From: CAYZZU01 sp964483105
Lineage (GTDB): Bacteria > CG2-30-53-67
Direction: 5' to 3'
Length of the DNA stretch: 64,000 nucleotides
Assembly (NCBI GenBank): GCA_964483105.1
Contig: CAYZZU010000002.1
Coordinates: 1 to 64,000, forward strand
The notes below the pieces were generated by a model that ran no database searches, was not told the origin of the DNA, and saw only the letters and a program-made list of their open reading frames with translations. The translations under genes and the position numbers were made by a program. This document shows, piece by piece, positions 17,757 to 25,662 of this stretch. The first letter of the stretch is position 1, and each line of letters starts with the position of its first letter.

Positions 17757-20138
17757 CTAATCCCGGGATGTGCTTCTTTTTTTGTCTTTTTTCAAGCCCT
17801 TGATCCCGTATACCGTAAACTCCCGGTTGATCCCATAGGGAATCATCAGACGGATGACGTTCACTCTGGAACGGATTCGTTCAAAGGTCTCTTCATCGAT
17901 CAGGATCTGCCGGGGTGAGGCGGCATGCATCAGGGCCATGGCACGTTCCCAGGTTTCTCCGAACAGGGCGTAGGGAACCGTTCCCTGTCTCTTTCTCATC
18001 AGGACCTGACCGGTGGCCACCCCTACGGAGATCCCGATTCCGTCCCGGTAGGCGCTTTCAACCCTGGAATCCCGTGTAGAAAAGGTCCGGAGCAGGTCCA
18101 CCGCGGCGAGGACCGACCGCCAGGGATCCTGTGAATCGGCAAAAGGCAACCCGAATACCCCGATCAGGCCCGCTCCGGTCTCTCCGGAGACATCCCCCCT
18201 GTGACGCGATACGATCTTTCGGACCTCCCGGAGAGAACCTTCAATTTTCCGGAGGCGTTCATCAATTCCGCAGGTTTCCCTTTTTTGCGGATCTTCATGC
18301 AGGTGCACGGCAAGCACCGTGACCCGGCATTCGCCTTCCAATTCCTCCAGAACCCACTCCTCTCGAAAAACTTTTTCGGATACCTTCCGGGTAAGTCTCT
18401 CTTCATAGACCTCCCGGATCCAGCGCCCGTTTTCAAACTCGTTGTACAATCGGTCATTTTCGATCGCGAAGGCCGCCTGCCGGGACAGGGCCTGGATGAA
18501 CTCCAGATCCCGCGGAAGGAAAGGCCCTTCCTGGCGAGGATCCGACAAATTGATCACTCCAAGAACCCTGCCTTCATGGAGAATCGGCACACTCAACAAG
18601 GTCCCCGAGCGGTATCGTTCCCTGTGAAAGGGAACAAATCGGGGATCTTTCCGGATATCTTCGATCAGAAGGGGTTCCTTCTTTTGCGCGACATACCCGG
18701 CGATCGCTTCCCCCACCATCAGCCGTGTTTTCCGTACGATTTCATCCGATATACCCCTGTGCGCGCGAATCACAAGTTCCCCGGTTTCCTCGCGGAGCAG
18801 CATGATCGATGCGTTCTCCACGGAAAGGGTCTTGCAGATCACATCCAGAATCAGATCGAGGATCAGATCCAGGTCAAAAAGCATGGAAACGGCCTGACTC
18901 AACTCCGCGGAGGCCAGGCGGTCCAGAACCTTCTGATTCAACCTCGATTCCCTGGACAGGGAGGCAAGGGTCGCCTTTTTCAATTCATAGGCGGCTTGCC
19001 GGACCTCTTCGTCGAGAGTCTGTTTCAACCGGAGGTTCTCCTCTTCCAGCTTTCTGATCCGCTCCAGATCCGGGGGTTCCAACTTCCGTGTTTCCCTGCC
19101 GGACACGTCCGGGACATCTCCGGTCCGACCGGATCCCCCCCCGGTCCCCGCCATGCTCCGTTCCTTGTCATAAGACAACCGCAACCATCCCCGGACCATC
19201 TCCGCATAGAGGGTGAGGATTTCCCGTTCCCGGAACCCGAAAGCGTCTTTCCCCCTTCGCCCGTAGAGGATCACTCCGTGCAACCCATCGAATCGCAGGG
19301 GCGCCGCAAACAGACTCTGCACTTGCCGGGCGGAGAAAAAATCCACCTGCTCTTTTGCCGGAAGATCCGGGATATATGTTCCCTCGGATTCCATCCCGAA
19401 GAAAATGGAAGGAATCCTCTTTGCCCCGATCCGGACTTCACGGACCTTTTGATCCCTCCTTCTTTCTCTTCCATGAAGTTCCCCCCCGGAATCTCCGATC
19501 AGGATGGAAAACAGATCGATGGACAGGGGCGGGTCCCTCCGCAGAATCTTGTCGATTCCCTGGTCCAGGGAAGGAGCAGGAAGAACAGAGGAAAGCCTCT
19601 CAACCAGTTTCCGCTGTCCCCGATACAGCGACAGAATTTCTTCCAGTCTTGAACTCACGGTCTGAACCGCCCACGCGAGAACCAGGAAGAAAAAAAACAT
19701 CCCGAAAATTGCAGGAAGGTCCCTGAGGGGGAAATACACCCCCTCGTATCTCCGGTAAAGAAGAAGCGCGGAAGGAATGAAAGCCACGGCCCACCATCCC
19801 CATTTCCGCCTGTAGCAGAGGGAAGTCCCCACAATCAATCCGGGAATCACCGCAAAACCGGTATCCCCCGGAAACCGGCCCCAGGAGGTAAGAACGAAAA
19901 GATCGATAAAATAGATGCCGAGAAGCACGTCCTGTCCGGTGCTGGAACCGGAGCGGACAAGAAGCAGAATCTCCGACAGGGCGAAATAGACCGCCACACC
20001 TTCCCAGTGGAGGAGAGTCGCTTCCATTTCCGTCCTGCCGTGGCTCAATATCACGAAGAGAAAGACGGCGCATCGCAGGAGGATCAGTATCAAGATCCGG
20101 CGGAACGGATCACTGAAGCGGTATGGGTTAGGTCTCAT
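17757..20138 (-). CDS. Membrane GAF-domain protein with degenerate class III nucleotidyl-cyclase homology domain
   Basis: 793 residues. About five N-terminal TM segments (residues 12-165), a divergent GAF-like region (about 185-330), a coiled coil (about 355-420), a clear GAF domain (about 425-575, with ASIMLL, GEAIAGYVAQ, VPILHEGRVLGVINL), then a cyclase homology domain (about 606-780). In the latter the overall pattern VTVLAV...GVFG...GIGISVGVATGQV...FGETWERA is recognisable, but the metal-binding Asp of the FADI-like motif is replaced (AVHLHED), the second Asp is absent in SGETGAGLIGVFG, and the transition-state Asn/Arg are lost. Catalytic activity is unlikely; a sensory or scaffold role is inferred. 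ATG overlaps the uvrC stop by four bases. Confidence 0.75.
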   Translation of the reverse strand: MRPNPYRFSDPFRRILILILLRCAVFLFVILSHGRTEMEATLLHWEGVAVYFALSEILLLVRSGSSTGQDVLLGIYFIDLFVLTSWGRFPGDTGFAVIPGLIVGTSLCYRRKWGWWAVAFIPSALLLYRRYEGVYFPLRDLPAIFGMFFFFLVLAWAVQTVSSRLEEILSLYRGQRKLVERLSSVLPAPSLDQGIDKILRRDPPLSIDLFSILIGDSGGELHGRERRRDQKVREVRIGAKRIPSIFFGMESEGTYIPDLPAKEQVDFFSARQVQSLFAAPLRFDGLHGVILYGRRGKDAFGFREREILTLYAEMVRGWLRLSYDKERSMAGTGGGSGRTGDVPDVSGRETRKLEPPDLERIRKLEEENLRLKQTLDEEVRQAAYELKKATLASLSRESRLNQKVLDRLASAELSQAVSMLFDLDLILDLILDVICKTLSVENASIMLLREETGELVIRAHRGISDEIVRKTRLMVGEAIAGYVAQKKEPLLIEDIRKDPRFVPFHRERYRSGTLLSVPILHEGRVLGVINLSDPRQEGPFLPRDLEFIQALSRQAAFAIENDRLYNEFENGRWIREVYEERLTRKVSEKVFREEWVLEELEGECRVTVLAVHLHEDPQKRETCGIDERLRKIEGSLREVRKIVSRHRGDVSGETGAGLIGVFGLPFADSQDPWRSVLAAVDLLRTFSTRDSRVESAYRDGIGISVGVATGQVLMRKRQGTVPYALFGETWERAMALMHAASPRQILIDEETFERIRSRVNVIRLMIPYGINREFTVYGIKGLKKDKKRSTSRD

Positions 20139-21985
20139 GATCGACTGGTATCCTGTCCACCGTGAAAGGAGGTAAAAACCTGTGAAGCAACCTTCCGGTT
20201 CATGGAGGGAGCATCCATCAATTCCTCCAGGGAGGCCTGGCGTACCTTTTCCAGACTACCGAAATGACGGAGCAGGGAGAGGGTCCTCTTCTTCCCCATA
20301 CCCGGAATTCTGTTCAACCGGCTGCTTAAGGTCTCTTTGACATGGAGTTTCCGGTAATAGGTAATCGCAAACCGGTGGCTTTCATCACGAACCCTCTGAA
20401 GCAGATGGGTCACCGGGTCGTCCGGATCCAGCGTCAGCGGCTCGATTCTCCCCGGGAGGAAAATACGCTCGGTATCGAAGGGACTCCCCCGTCCCGACCT
20501 GGCCTTGGCCAGGGCCATCAGGTCGGCCCGGCCGATCAGGCCGTTTCGCCGCGCCAACCGGGAGAGTACCCCGAGTTGTCCCCGGCCTCCATCCATCAGG
20601 ATCAGGTCCGGCGCGGCCAGTCCATGATCCTCCCCGGAATCGTAGCGGCGCTTCAGAACCTCCTCCATCATGGCCACGTCGTTGGCCCCCGTCACCGAAC
20701 GAATCCTGTAGTGTCTGTAATCCCTTTTTTGTGGGCGCCCCTTCTCGAAGACTACCATGGAGGCGACCGCGAACTCTCCCTGGATGTTCGAAATATCGAA
20801 GGCCTCGATCCGCTCCGGAACATGACGCAGACCCGCCATCTTCCGGAGCGCGAGGAGCAGTTCGAAATCCCGTTTCCTGCGTTCCAGAGAGTTCCGCAAG
20901 GCATACGAGGCGTTGTCCAGCGCCATCTGAATCAGCTTCCGGTTAATCCCACGCTCCGGGGTGGAGAGGAAAAGGCGCCGTTCATGAAAGTCCGAAAACC
21001 ATTTCCTCAGCCGTTCCTTTTCGGGTAGAGGACAGGGGATGAAGATCCTGGAAGGAATCAGTGTGTCCGGACCATAGTACTGGACCAGGGTGGCCCGAAT
21101 CAACTCATCGTCACGCTCGTCTCCGACCCCGTCAAAAAAGAAGTCTTTCTTCCCGAGAAGTTTCCCCCCCCTTACAAAAAGAATCTCCAGGCACGCGGAG
21201 TCTCCTTCCCGGGCGATCCCGAGGACATCCTTATCTGTCAGTGTGGTCGAGATGATCTTCTGCTGTTCGGTCACCCGCTCGATCACACGGATCTGATCCC
21301 GGATCACCGCCGCCCTTTCAAAACGAAGATCACGGGAGGCCCTCCGCATCTGTTCCGTCAACATCCGGATCAGGGCCCTGCTTCTTCCTTTCAGAAAGAG
21401 AATCACTTCCCGGACCCGGCGCGCATACTCCTCTCTGGAAACCTGACCGGAACAGGGACCGAGACACCGGCCGATCTGCGCGTTCAGGCATGGACGCCGA
21501 TTCGGCCGATCCAGCTTTTCCCGGCATCTCCTGAGCTGAAAAGTACGCTCGATCAGATCCAGTGTGGATCGAAGTCGGCTGCCCGGGACATAGGGCCCGA
21601 AATAACGGGCGCCGTCCTTCCGGATCCTTCGGACCACCTCAAGCCTCGGGAATTCCTCCTGGACGGCCAGCCGAATATAAGGATAGTGTTTATCGTCCCT
21701 CAGGAGGACATTGTACCGGGGACGATTTTTCTTGATCAGGTTGCTTTCCAGAATGAAGGCTTCCACCTCGGAAGCGGTCACGATGAACTCAACACCGCTC
21801 ACGCGGGAGAGCATGACCATGGTCTTGGGGGAATGTTTCGCTCCCGGAACAAAGTAGCTCTTCACCCTCGCACGAAGGTCCTTCGCCTTACCGACGTAGA
21901 GGATCTCCCCGCGGCGGTTCTTCATCAGGTAGACGCCGGGAGATCTTGGAAACAGTTCAAGATTCTCCTTGATCCGCGGATTCAT
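20135..21985 (-). CDS. uvrC: Excinuclease ABC subunit UvrC
   Basis: 616 residues. Makes both incisions in nucleotide excision repair. N-terminal GIY-YIG nuclease (GVYLMKNRRGEILYVGKAKD), a Cys-bearing linker (CLNAQIGRCLGPC), a UVR UvrB-contact motif (FERAAVIRDQIRVIE), the RNase H-like C-terminal nuclease (FDISNIQG, DLILMDGGRGQL) and tandem helix-hairpin-helix (IPGMGKKRTLSLLRHFG). ATG overlaps the uvrB stop by four bases; the cyclase-like gene overlaps its own stop. Confidence 0.98.
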   Translation of the reverse strand: MNPRIKENLELFPRSPGVYLMKNRRGEILYVGKAKDLRARVKSYFVPGAKHSPKTMVMLSRVSGVEFIVTASEVEAFILESNLIKKNRPRYNVLLRDDKHYPYIRLAVQEEFPRLEVVRRIRKDGARYFGPYVPGSRLRSTLDLIERTFQLRRCREKLDRPNRRPCLNAQIGRCLGPCSGQVSREEYARRVREVILFLKGRSRALIRMLTEQMRRASRDLRFERAAVIRDQIRVIERVTEQQKIISTTLTDKDVLGIAREGDSACLEILFVRGGKLLGKKDFFFDGVGDERDDELIRATLVQYYGPDTLIPSRIFIPCPLPEKERLRKWFSDFHERRLFLSTPERGINRKLIQMALDNASYALRNSLERRKRDFELLLALRKMAGLRHVPERIEAFDISNIQGEFAVASMVVFEKGRPQKRDYRHYRIRSVTGANDVAMMEEVLKRRYDSGEDHGLAAPDLILMDGGRGQLGVLSRLARRNGLIGRADLMALAKARSGRGSPFDTERIFLPGRIEPLTLDPDDPVTHLLQRVRDESHRFAITYYRKLHVKETLSSRLNRIPGMGKKRTLSLLRHFGSLEKVRQASLEELMDAPSMNRKVASQVFTSFHGGQDTSRS

Positions 21986-23979
21986 TTTACACCGATCCGG
22001 CTCTCCTTGAGGGACAAAAACCGATCCCTCAATTCGGCCGCCTTTTCAAATTCCAGGTTCTTCGCCGCCTTCAGCATCTCCTTCTCCAGAAGCCGGATCT
22101 CCCGGTCGTATTCCTGATCCGAAAGATAGGGCTCTTCCCCCTCGGAAACCAGCGGAACAGTCACATAGTCGGCCTCACAGACCTCCACCATCCGCTCGGG
22201 GATCGCCTTCTGTATCGTTTGGGGCGTGATGCCCATCCGGCGGTTGTAAGCCTCCTGGATTCTTCTTCTGCGGAGGGTCTCGCGCATACAGCTCCGCATG
22301 GCGTCGGTCTCCCGGTCGGCATAAAAGATCACACATCCCGAGGCGTTCCGGGCCGCCCTTCCGGCGGTCTGGATCAGAGAACGTTCGGAACGGAGAAAAC
22401 CCTCCTTGTCGGCATCCAGAATCGCCACCAGAGAAACCTCGGGGAGATCCAGCCCCTCCCGCAGAAGGTTGATACCGATCAGGACATCGAACTCACCTTT
22501 CCGCAGCCGCCGCAGAATCTCCATCCGTTCGATCGTATCAATATCGGAATGGAGATAGCTCACGCGAACCCCGAGTTCCGTATAGTAGGCTGCCAGATTC
22601 TCGGCCATCCGCTTGGTCAGGGTGGTTATCAGTACCCGCTCATTCCGACGGGCCCGTTCCCGGATCTCGCCGAGCAGATCGTCGACCTGCCCCTTCACCG
22701 GACGGACCACAATCTCCGGATCGAGCAGCCCCGTGGGACGGATGATCTGTTCCGCCACGGCATCTCCCGCCTTTTCCAGTTCGTAGGGAGCCGGCGTCGC
22801 GGAAATATAAAGAACCTGGGGCGCCAACCGCTCAAACTCTTCAAAACGAAGCGGCCGGTTGTCAAAGGCGGAGGGGAGCCGGAAACCGTAGTTCACGAGG
22901 TTTTCCTTTCGGGAACGGTCACCGCGGTACATCCCGTGAAGTTGCGGAACCGTGACATGACTTTCATCAATCACCACCAGGGCGTCACCGGGAAGATAAT
23001 CGATCAGGGTGGGAGGCGGTTCTCCCGGATTTCTTCCGGTCAGGTGACGGGAATAGTTTTCGATCCCCTGACAATACCCCACCTCCCGGATCATCTCGAG
23101 ATCGAAGAGGGTCCGTTGCTCCAGACGCTGGGCTTCCACCAGCTTGTTCTCCCTCTCCAGCCAGGTCACCCGTTCCTGAAGCTCCTTTTGGATCTCCCGC
23201 ATCGCTCTTTCCACCCGCACGCGGGGCGTCACGTAGTGACTTCCAGGATAGATGTCCACCCGGGCGACACTGCGGATCCGGCGGCCCGTCAATGGGTCGA
23301 TCTCGGAAATCGCCTCCACCAGATCCCCGAAAAACTCCACTCGGATCGCGGTATCGGAATAGACCGGCAGGATCTCGACCACGTCTCCCCGGACCCGGAA
23401 GGTCCCCCTTTTGAAATCAATCTCGTTTCTCTGATACTGGATCTCGACCAGGTCACGGAGCATACGGTCCCGGTCACTCTCGGTTCCTTCTTCCAGATGC
23501 AGCATCATCCCGTGATAGGCTTCGGGTGAACCCAAACCATAGATACACGAGACGGAGGCCACAATGATCACATCGCGTCTTTCCAGCAACGAGCGGGTCG
23601 CGGAATGACGCATCTTGTCGATTTCGTCATTGATGGAGGAATCCTTTTCAATGTAGGTATCGGTGGCGGCGATATAGGCCTCCGGCTGGTAGTAATCGTA
23701 ATAACTCACAAAATACTCCACCGCGTTTTCCGGGAAAAAGGCCTTCAATTCATTGTACAACTGGGCGGCCAGAGTCTTGTTCGGAGCCATGACCAGTGTT
23801 GTCTTCTGTGTTTCCTCAATCACCCGGGCCAGGGTATAAGTCTTTCCGGAACCGGTCACCCCCAACAGCACAATATGGGGCCGCCCCTCCCGGATCCAGG
23901 ATGAAATTTTCTCAACAGCCTGAGGCTGATCTCCACACGGATCAAACTCCGAGACCAAGTGAAACGGTTTCATACTCAT
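21982..23979 (-). CDS. uvrB: Excinuclease ABC subunit UvrB
   Basis: 665 residues. Damage-verifying helicase-like subunit. Walker A GVTGSGKT at 40-47, beta-hairpin YYDYYQPEAYIA near 93-104, DESH helicase motif, motif VI QTAGRAARN, and a C-terminal UVR domain (LEFEKAAELRDRF). The ATG at 23979 overlaps the stop of vapC (ATGA) and has only a weak ribosome site, so its translation is probably coupled to the toxin gene. This makes uvrB-uvrC a downstream part of a toxin-antitoxin operon. Confidence 0.98.
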   Translation of the reverse strand: MSMKPFHLVSEFDPCGDQPQAVEKISSWIREGRPHIVLLGVTGSGKTYTLARVIEETQKTTLVMAPNKTLAAQLYNELKAFFPENAVEYFVSYYDYYQPEAYIAATDTYIEKDSSINDEIDKMRHSATRSLLERRDVIIVASVSCIYGLGSPEAYHGMMLHLEEGTESDRDRMLRDLVEIQYQRNEIDFKRGTFRVRGDVVEILPVYSDTAIRVEFFGDLVEAISEIDPLTGRRIRSVARVDIYPGSHYVTPRVRVERAMREIQKELQERVTWLERENKLVEAQRLEQRTLFDLEMIREVGYCQGIENYSRHLTGRNPGEPPPTLIDYLPGDALVVIDESHVTVPQLHGMYRGDRSRKENLVNYGFRLPSAFDNRPLRFEEFERLAPQVLYISATPAPYELEKAGDAVAEQIIRPTGLLDPEIVVRPVKGQVDDLLGEIRERARRNERVLITTLTKRMAENLAAYYTELGVRVSYLHSDIDTIERMEILRRLRKGEFDVLIGINLLREGLDLPEVSLVAILDADKEGFLRSERSLIQTAGRAARNASGCVIFYADRETDAMRSCMRETLRRRRIQEAYNRRMGITPQTIQKAIPERMVEVCEADYVTVPLVSEGEEPYLSDQEYDREIRLLEKEMLKAAKNLEFEKAAELRDRFLSLKESRIGVK

Positions 23980-24374
23980 CGTAAACAGCGAAACCCCTCT
24001 TTCCGGAAGTGCTGATCAAAGGCGAATGCCTCCCTGATTCCCAGTCTGCGCATAAGGTTGAAACTGACGCAATCGACAAGACTCAATCTACGCTTTGATG
24101 TTGCAAGGAGTGCGGCGACACCGGAGAGATGATCCGTCCTGTCGACCCATTCAACAGAGAGGAGGGGAAAGAGATCTTCATGGAACGTCCGAACCGCCTG
24201 CATGCCGAGACGGCTCTGGATCAGTGCATGAGATTCAACGAGGATATAATTGGAAACGATCATCCGGACATTTCCAGTGAGCAGTTCCTCCCAGATCTTT
24301 TTCGCCTTCAGATGATTCGCATCATCCCCGTCCATGACGGCGAAGATCGCCGACGTATCTATGAAGACCGTCAT
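23976..24374 (-). CDS. vapC: VapC-family PIN-domain toxin ribonuclease
   Basis: 132 residues. Single PIN domain with all four acidic metal ligands visible: Asp 6 (FIDTSAIFA), Glu 47 (ILVESHAL), Asp 101 (SLVDCVSF) and Asp 120 (AFAFDQHF). Known VapC toxins cleave tRNA or rRNA. ATG overlaps the antitoxin stop by four bases, and its own stop overlaps the uvrB start. An intact active site suggests a functional toxin. Confidence 0.93.
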   Translation of the reverse strand: MTVFIDTSAIFAVMDGDDANHLKAKKIWEELLTGNVRMIVSNYILVESHALIQSRLGMQAVRTFHEDLFPLLSVEWVDRTDHLSGVAALLATSKRRLSLVDCVSFNLMRRLGIREAFAFDQHFRKEGFRCLR

Positions 24375-24619
24375 GGCTGGATCGCCTCTGCAAGATAGTC
24401 GTCATGATGTTCTGAGACATCCTTCTTTCCCGACCGGAACTTTCCCGCGGCCTCGATGGCTCGCTGGATTCTTGCCGCTTCATCCACGGCGGTTGCAGAG
24501 CGGATAACCGTATCGACCCCCTGCCGGATCAGTTCGGCCATGGAGACCTGGCGGAGGGCTGCAAGCTCCTTGAGAGCACGGGCCTGTTCTTCGGTAAGCT
24601 GGATCTGCGTCCGGACCAT
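24371..24619 (-). CDS. Ribbon-helix-helix antitoxin of the VapC pair
   Basis: 82 residues from ATG 24619, with AGGAGG five bases upstream; the longer open frame to 24988 is not supported. N-terminal ribbon-helix-helix (MVRTQIQLTEEQARALKELAA, MAELIRQGVDTVI) for DNA binding and a charged C-terminal arm (DVSEHHDDYLAEAI) expected to wrap the toxin. A promoter with 9-bp direct repeats lies just upstream, fitting autoregulation. Confidence 0.9.
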   Translation of the reverse strand: MVRTQIQLTEEQARALKELAALRQVSMAELIRQGVDTVIRSATAVDEAARIQRAIEAAGKFRSGKKDVSEHHDDYLAEAIQP

Positions 24620-24638
24620 GAATTCCTCCTGAGAGTTA

Positions 24639-24677
24639 ATGATTACATAATATACACCATGATTACAAAGAAGGCAA
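24639..24677 (-). promoter_or_regulatory. Promoter and probable autoregulatory operator of the toxin-antitoxin/uvrBC operon
   Basis: Minus-strand TTGCCT (24672-24677), 17-base spacer, TATATT (24649-24654). Two exact 9-bp direct repeats (TGTAATCAT on the minus strand) at 24639-24647 and 24659-24667, spaced 20 bases apart, flank the -10 box. This is a typical layout for a ribbon-helix-helix antitoxin operator. Confidence 0.65.
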
Positions 24678-24712
24678 GAGGCCATGACCCACCGAATCCA
24701 CTGCCAAAAAGG

Positions 24713-24736
24713 TTGTGAAATGTTGAGACCTGACCC
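24713..24736 (-). repeat. Short dispersed GTCAGG-type repeat
   Basis: On the minus strand reads GGGTCAGGTCTCAACATTTC then ACAA; a similar unit (GTGTCAGGCCTTGACATATG then ACATAA) lies at 55149-55175. It is followed at 24744-24754 by an 11-base C run. The pattern resembles termini associated with REP/IS200-type elements, but no transposase is present. Confidence 0.4.
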
Positions 24737-24762
24737 TGATTCGCCCCCCCCCCCGAAAGAAC

Positions 24763-24791
24763 TTTTGAAAAAATGGGAATTATGGTATAAA
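24763..24791 (+). promoter_or_regulatory. Possible promoter for the kinase-PBP pair
   Basis: TTTTGA (24763-24768), 17-base spacer, TATAAA (24786-24791), predicted start near 24798, thirteen bases before the kinase ATG. An alternative -35 (TTGAAA at 24765-24770) would leave a 15-base spacer. Confidence 0.45.
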
Positions 24792-24810
24792 TCTCCCCGG
24801 GAGGCTGGGA

Positions 24811-25662
24811 ATGAACCCACAGAAATCCGACAAGAGAGACTTGGAAAACAACCAGTATCTTGAACAGCGTGTCCGGGACCTGTTCGATGAGGTGGAAGAG
24901 TTAAAACAACGACTGAATGAGCGACATGTAAAAGAGCTGGCATTTCTCCGCGACCTGTCCCATGAACTCCGTTCCCATCTGAACGCAACCCTCGGATTTT
25001 CAGACATCCTGCTTTCCGGAATGGATGGGGAACTCACCCCGTCTCAGAAAAAGGATGTCGAAATGATCTATCGCAGTTCCCGTCACCTCTTTGAGATCTT
25101 AAACGACTTTCTCGACATCGCCCGGATCCGAACCGGAAGACTCGATCTCAGACGCGAAAAGATGGAAACCCGGGTCCTGCTGATGGACCTTCTGCATGAC
25201 CTCCGGGAGCAGATGCAGGATACAGGTCCGGCGCTTCGGCTGGATCTTCCGGATGATCTCCCCCCGGTCCCCGGGGATCCGGTACGTTTCCGGCAGATTG
25301 TGAGGAAGCTGGTCCGTTGTATCGCACAGTGCAGTCCAGGGGGAGAGATCCTCATCCGGGCCGTGCGGGAGACAACCGGAGAGTCCCCCTCCGCAACCCC
25401 ACGGGAAGAGATCCGGATTCTGTTGTACAGCGGTAGCGGTCCGAACGCAAAGAAAGAGCAAACCGTCAAGGCCCTCTTTGAGAATTTTCATCAGATCGAA
25501 TCAGGAGAACCTCTCCATTACGAAGGGATGGTCCTTCCCCTCCTGCTCGCGACGGCCCTGGTGAAGATACACGACGGGAAGAGCGGACTGGAAGAAACAA
25601 CAGATGGCAGAATCTGTCTCTGGTTCGCCCTCCCCACGAAGCTGCGGAAGAATCCGGAATGA
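24811..25662 (+). CDS. Soluble histidine-kinase-like protein with degenerate ATPase domain
   Basis: 283 residues, no TM or signal peptide. A coiled-coil N-terminus leads to a clear HisKA dimerisation/phosphoacceptor motif (FLRDLSHELRSHLNATLGFSDIL). The C-terminal half has the fold outline of HATPase_c (DPVRFRQIVRKLV) but the N-box Asn is absent (IAQCS instead of NAxKF) and no DxGxG or GxGLG glycine boxes follow. It probably cannot bind ATP normally and may be a phosphotransfer or scaffold protein. Start has GGGAGG six bases upstream. Its stop overlaps the PBP start (ATGA). Confidence 0.7.
   Translation: MNPQKSDKRDLENNQYLEQRVRDLFDEVEELKQRLNERHVKELAFLRDLSHELRSHLNATLGFSDILLSGMDGELTPSQKKDVEMIYRSSRHLFEILNDFLDIARIRTGRLDLRREKMETRVLLMDLLHDLREQMQDTGPALRLDLPDDLPPVPGDPVRFRQIVRKLVRCIAQCSPGGEILIRAVRETTGESPSATPREEIRILLYSGSGPNAKKEQTVKALFENFHQIESGEPLHYEGMVLPLLLATALVKIHDGKSGLEETTDGRICLWFALPTKLRKNPE

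Noticed and set aside
24744..24754. Eleven-base C homopolymer as a phase-variation tract
   Set aside because: It is upstream of and outside any gene and outside the predicted promoter boxes; more likely neutral or an assembly-sensitive run.
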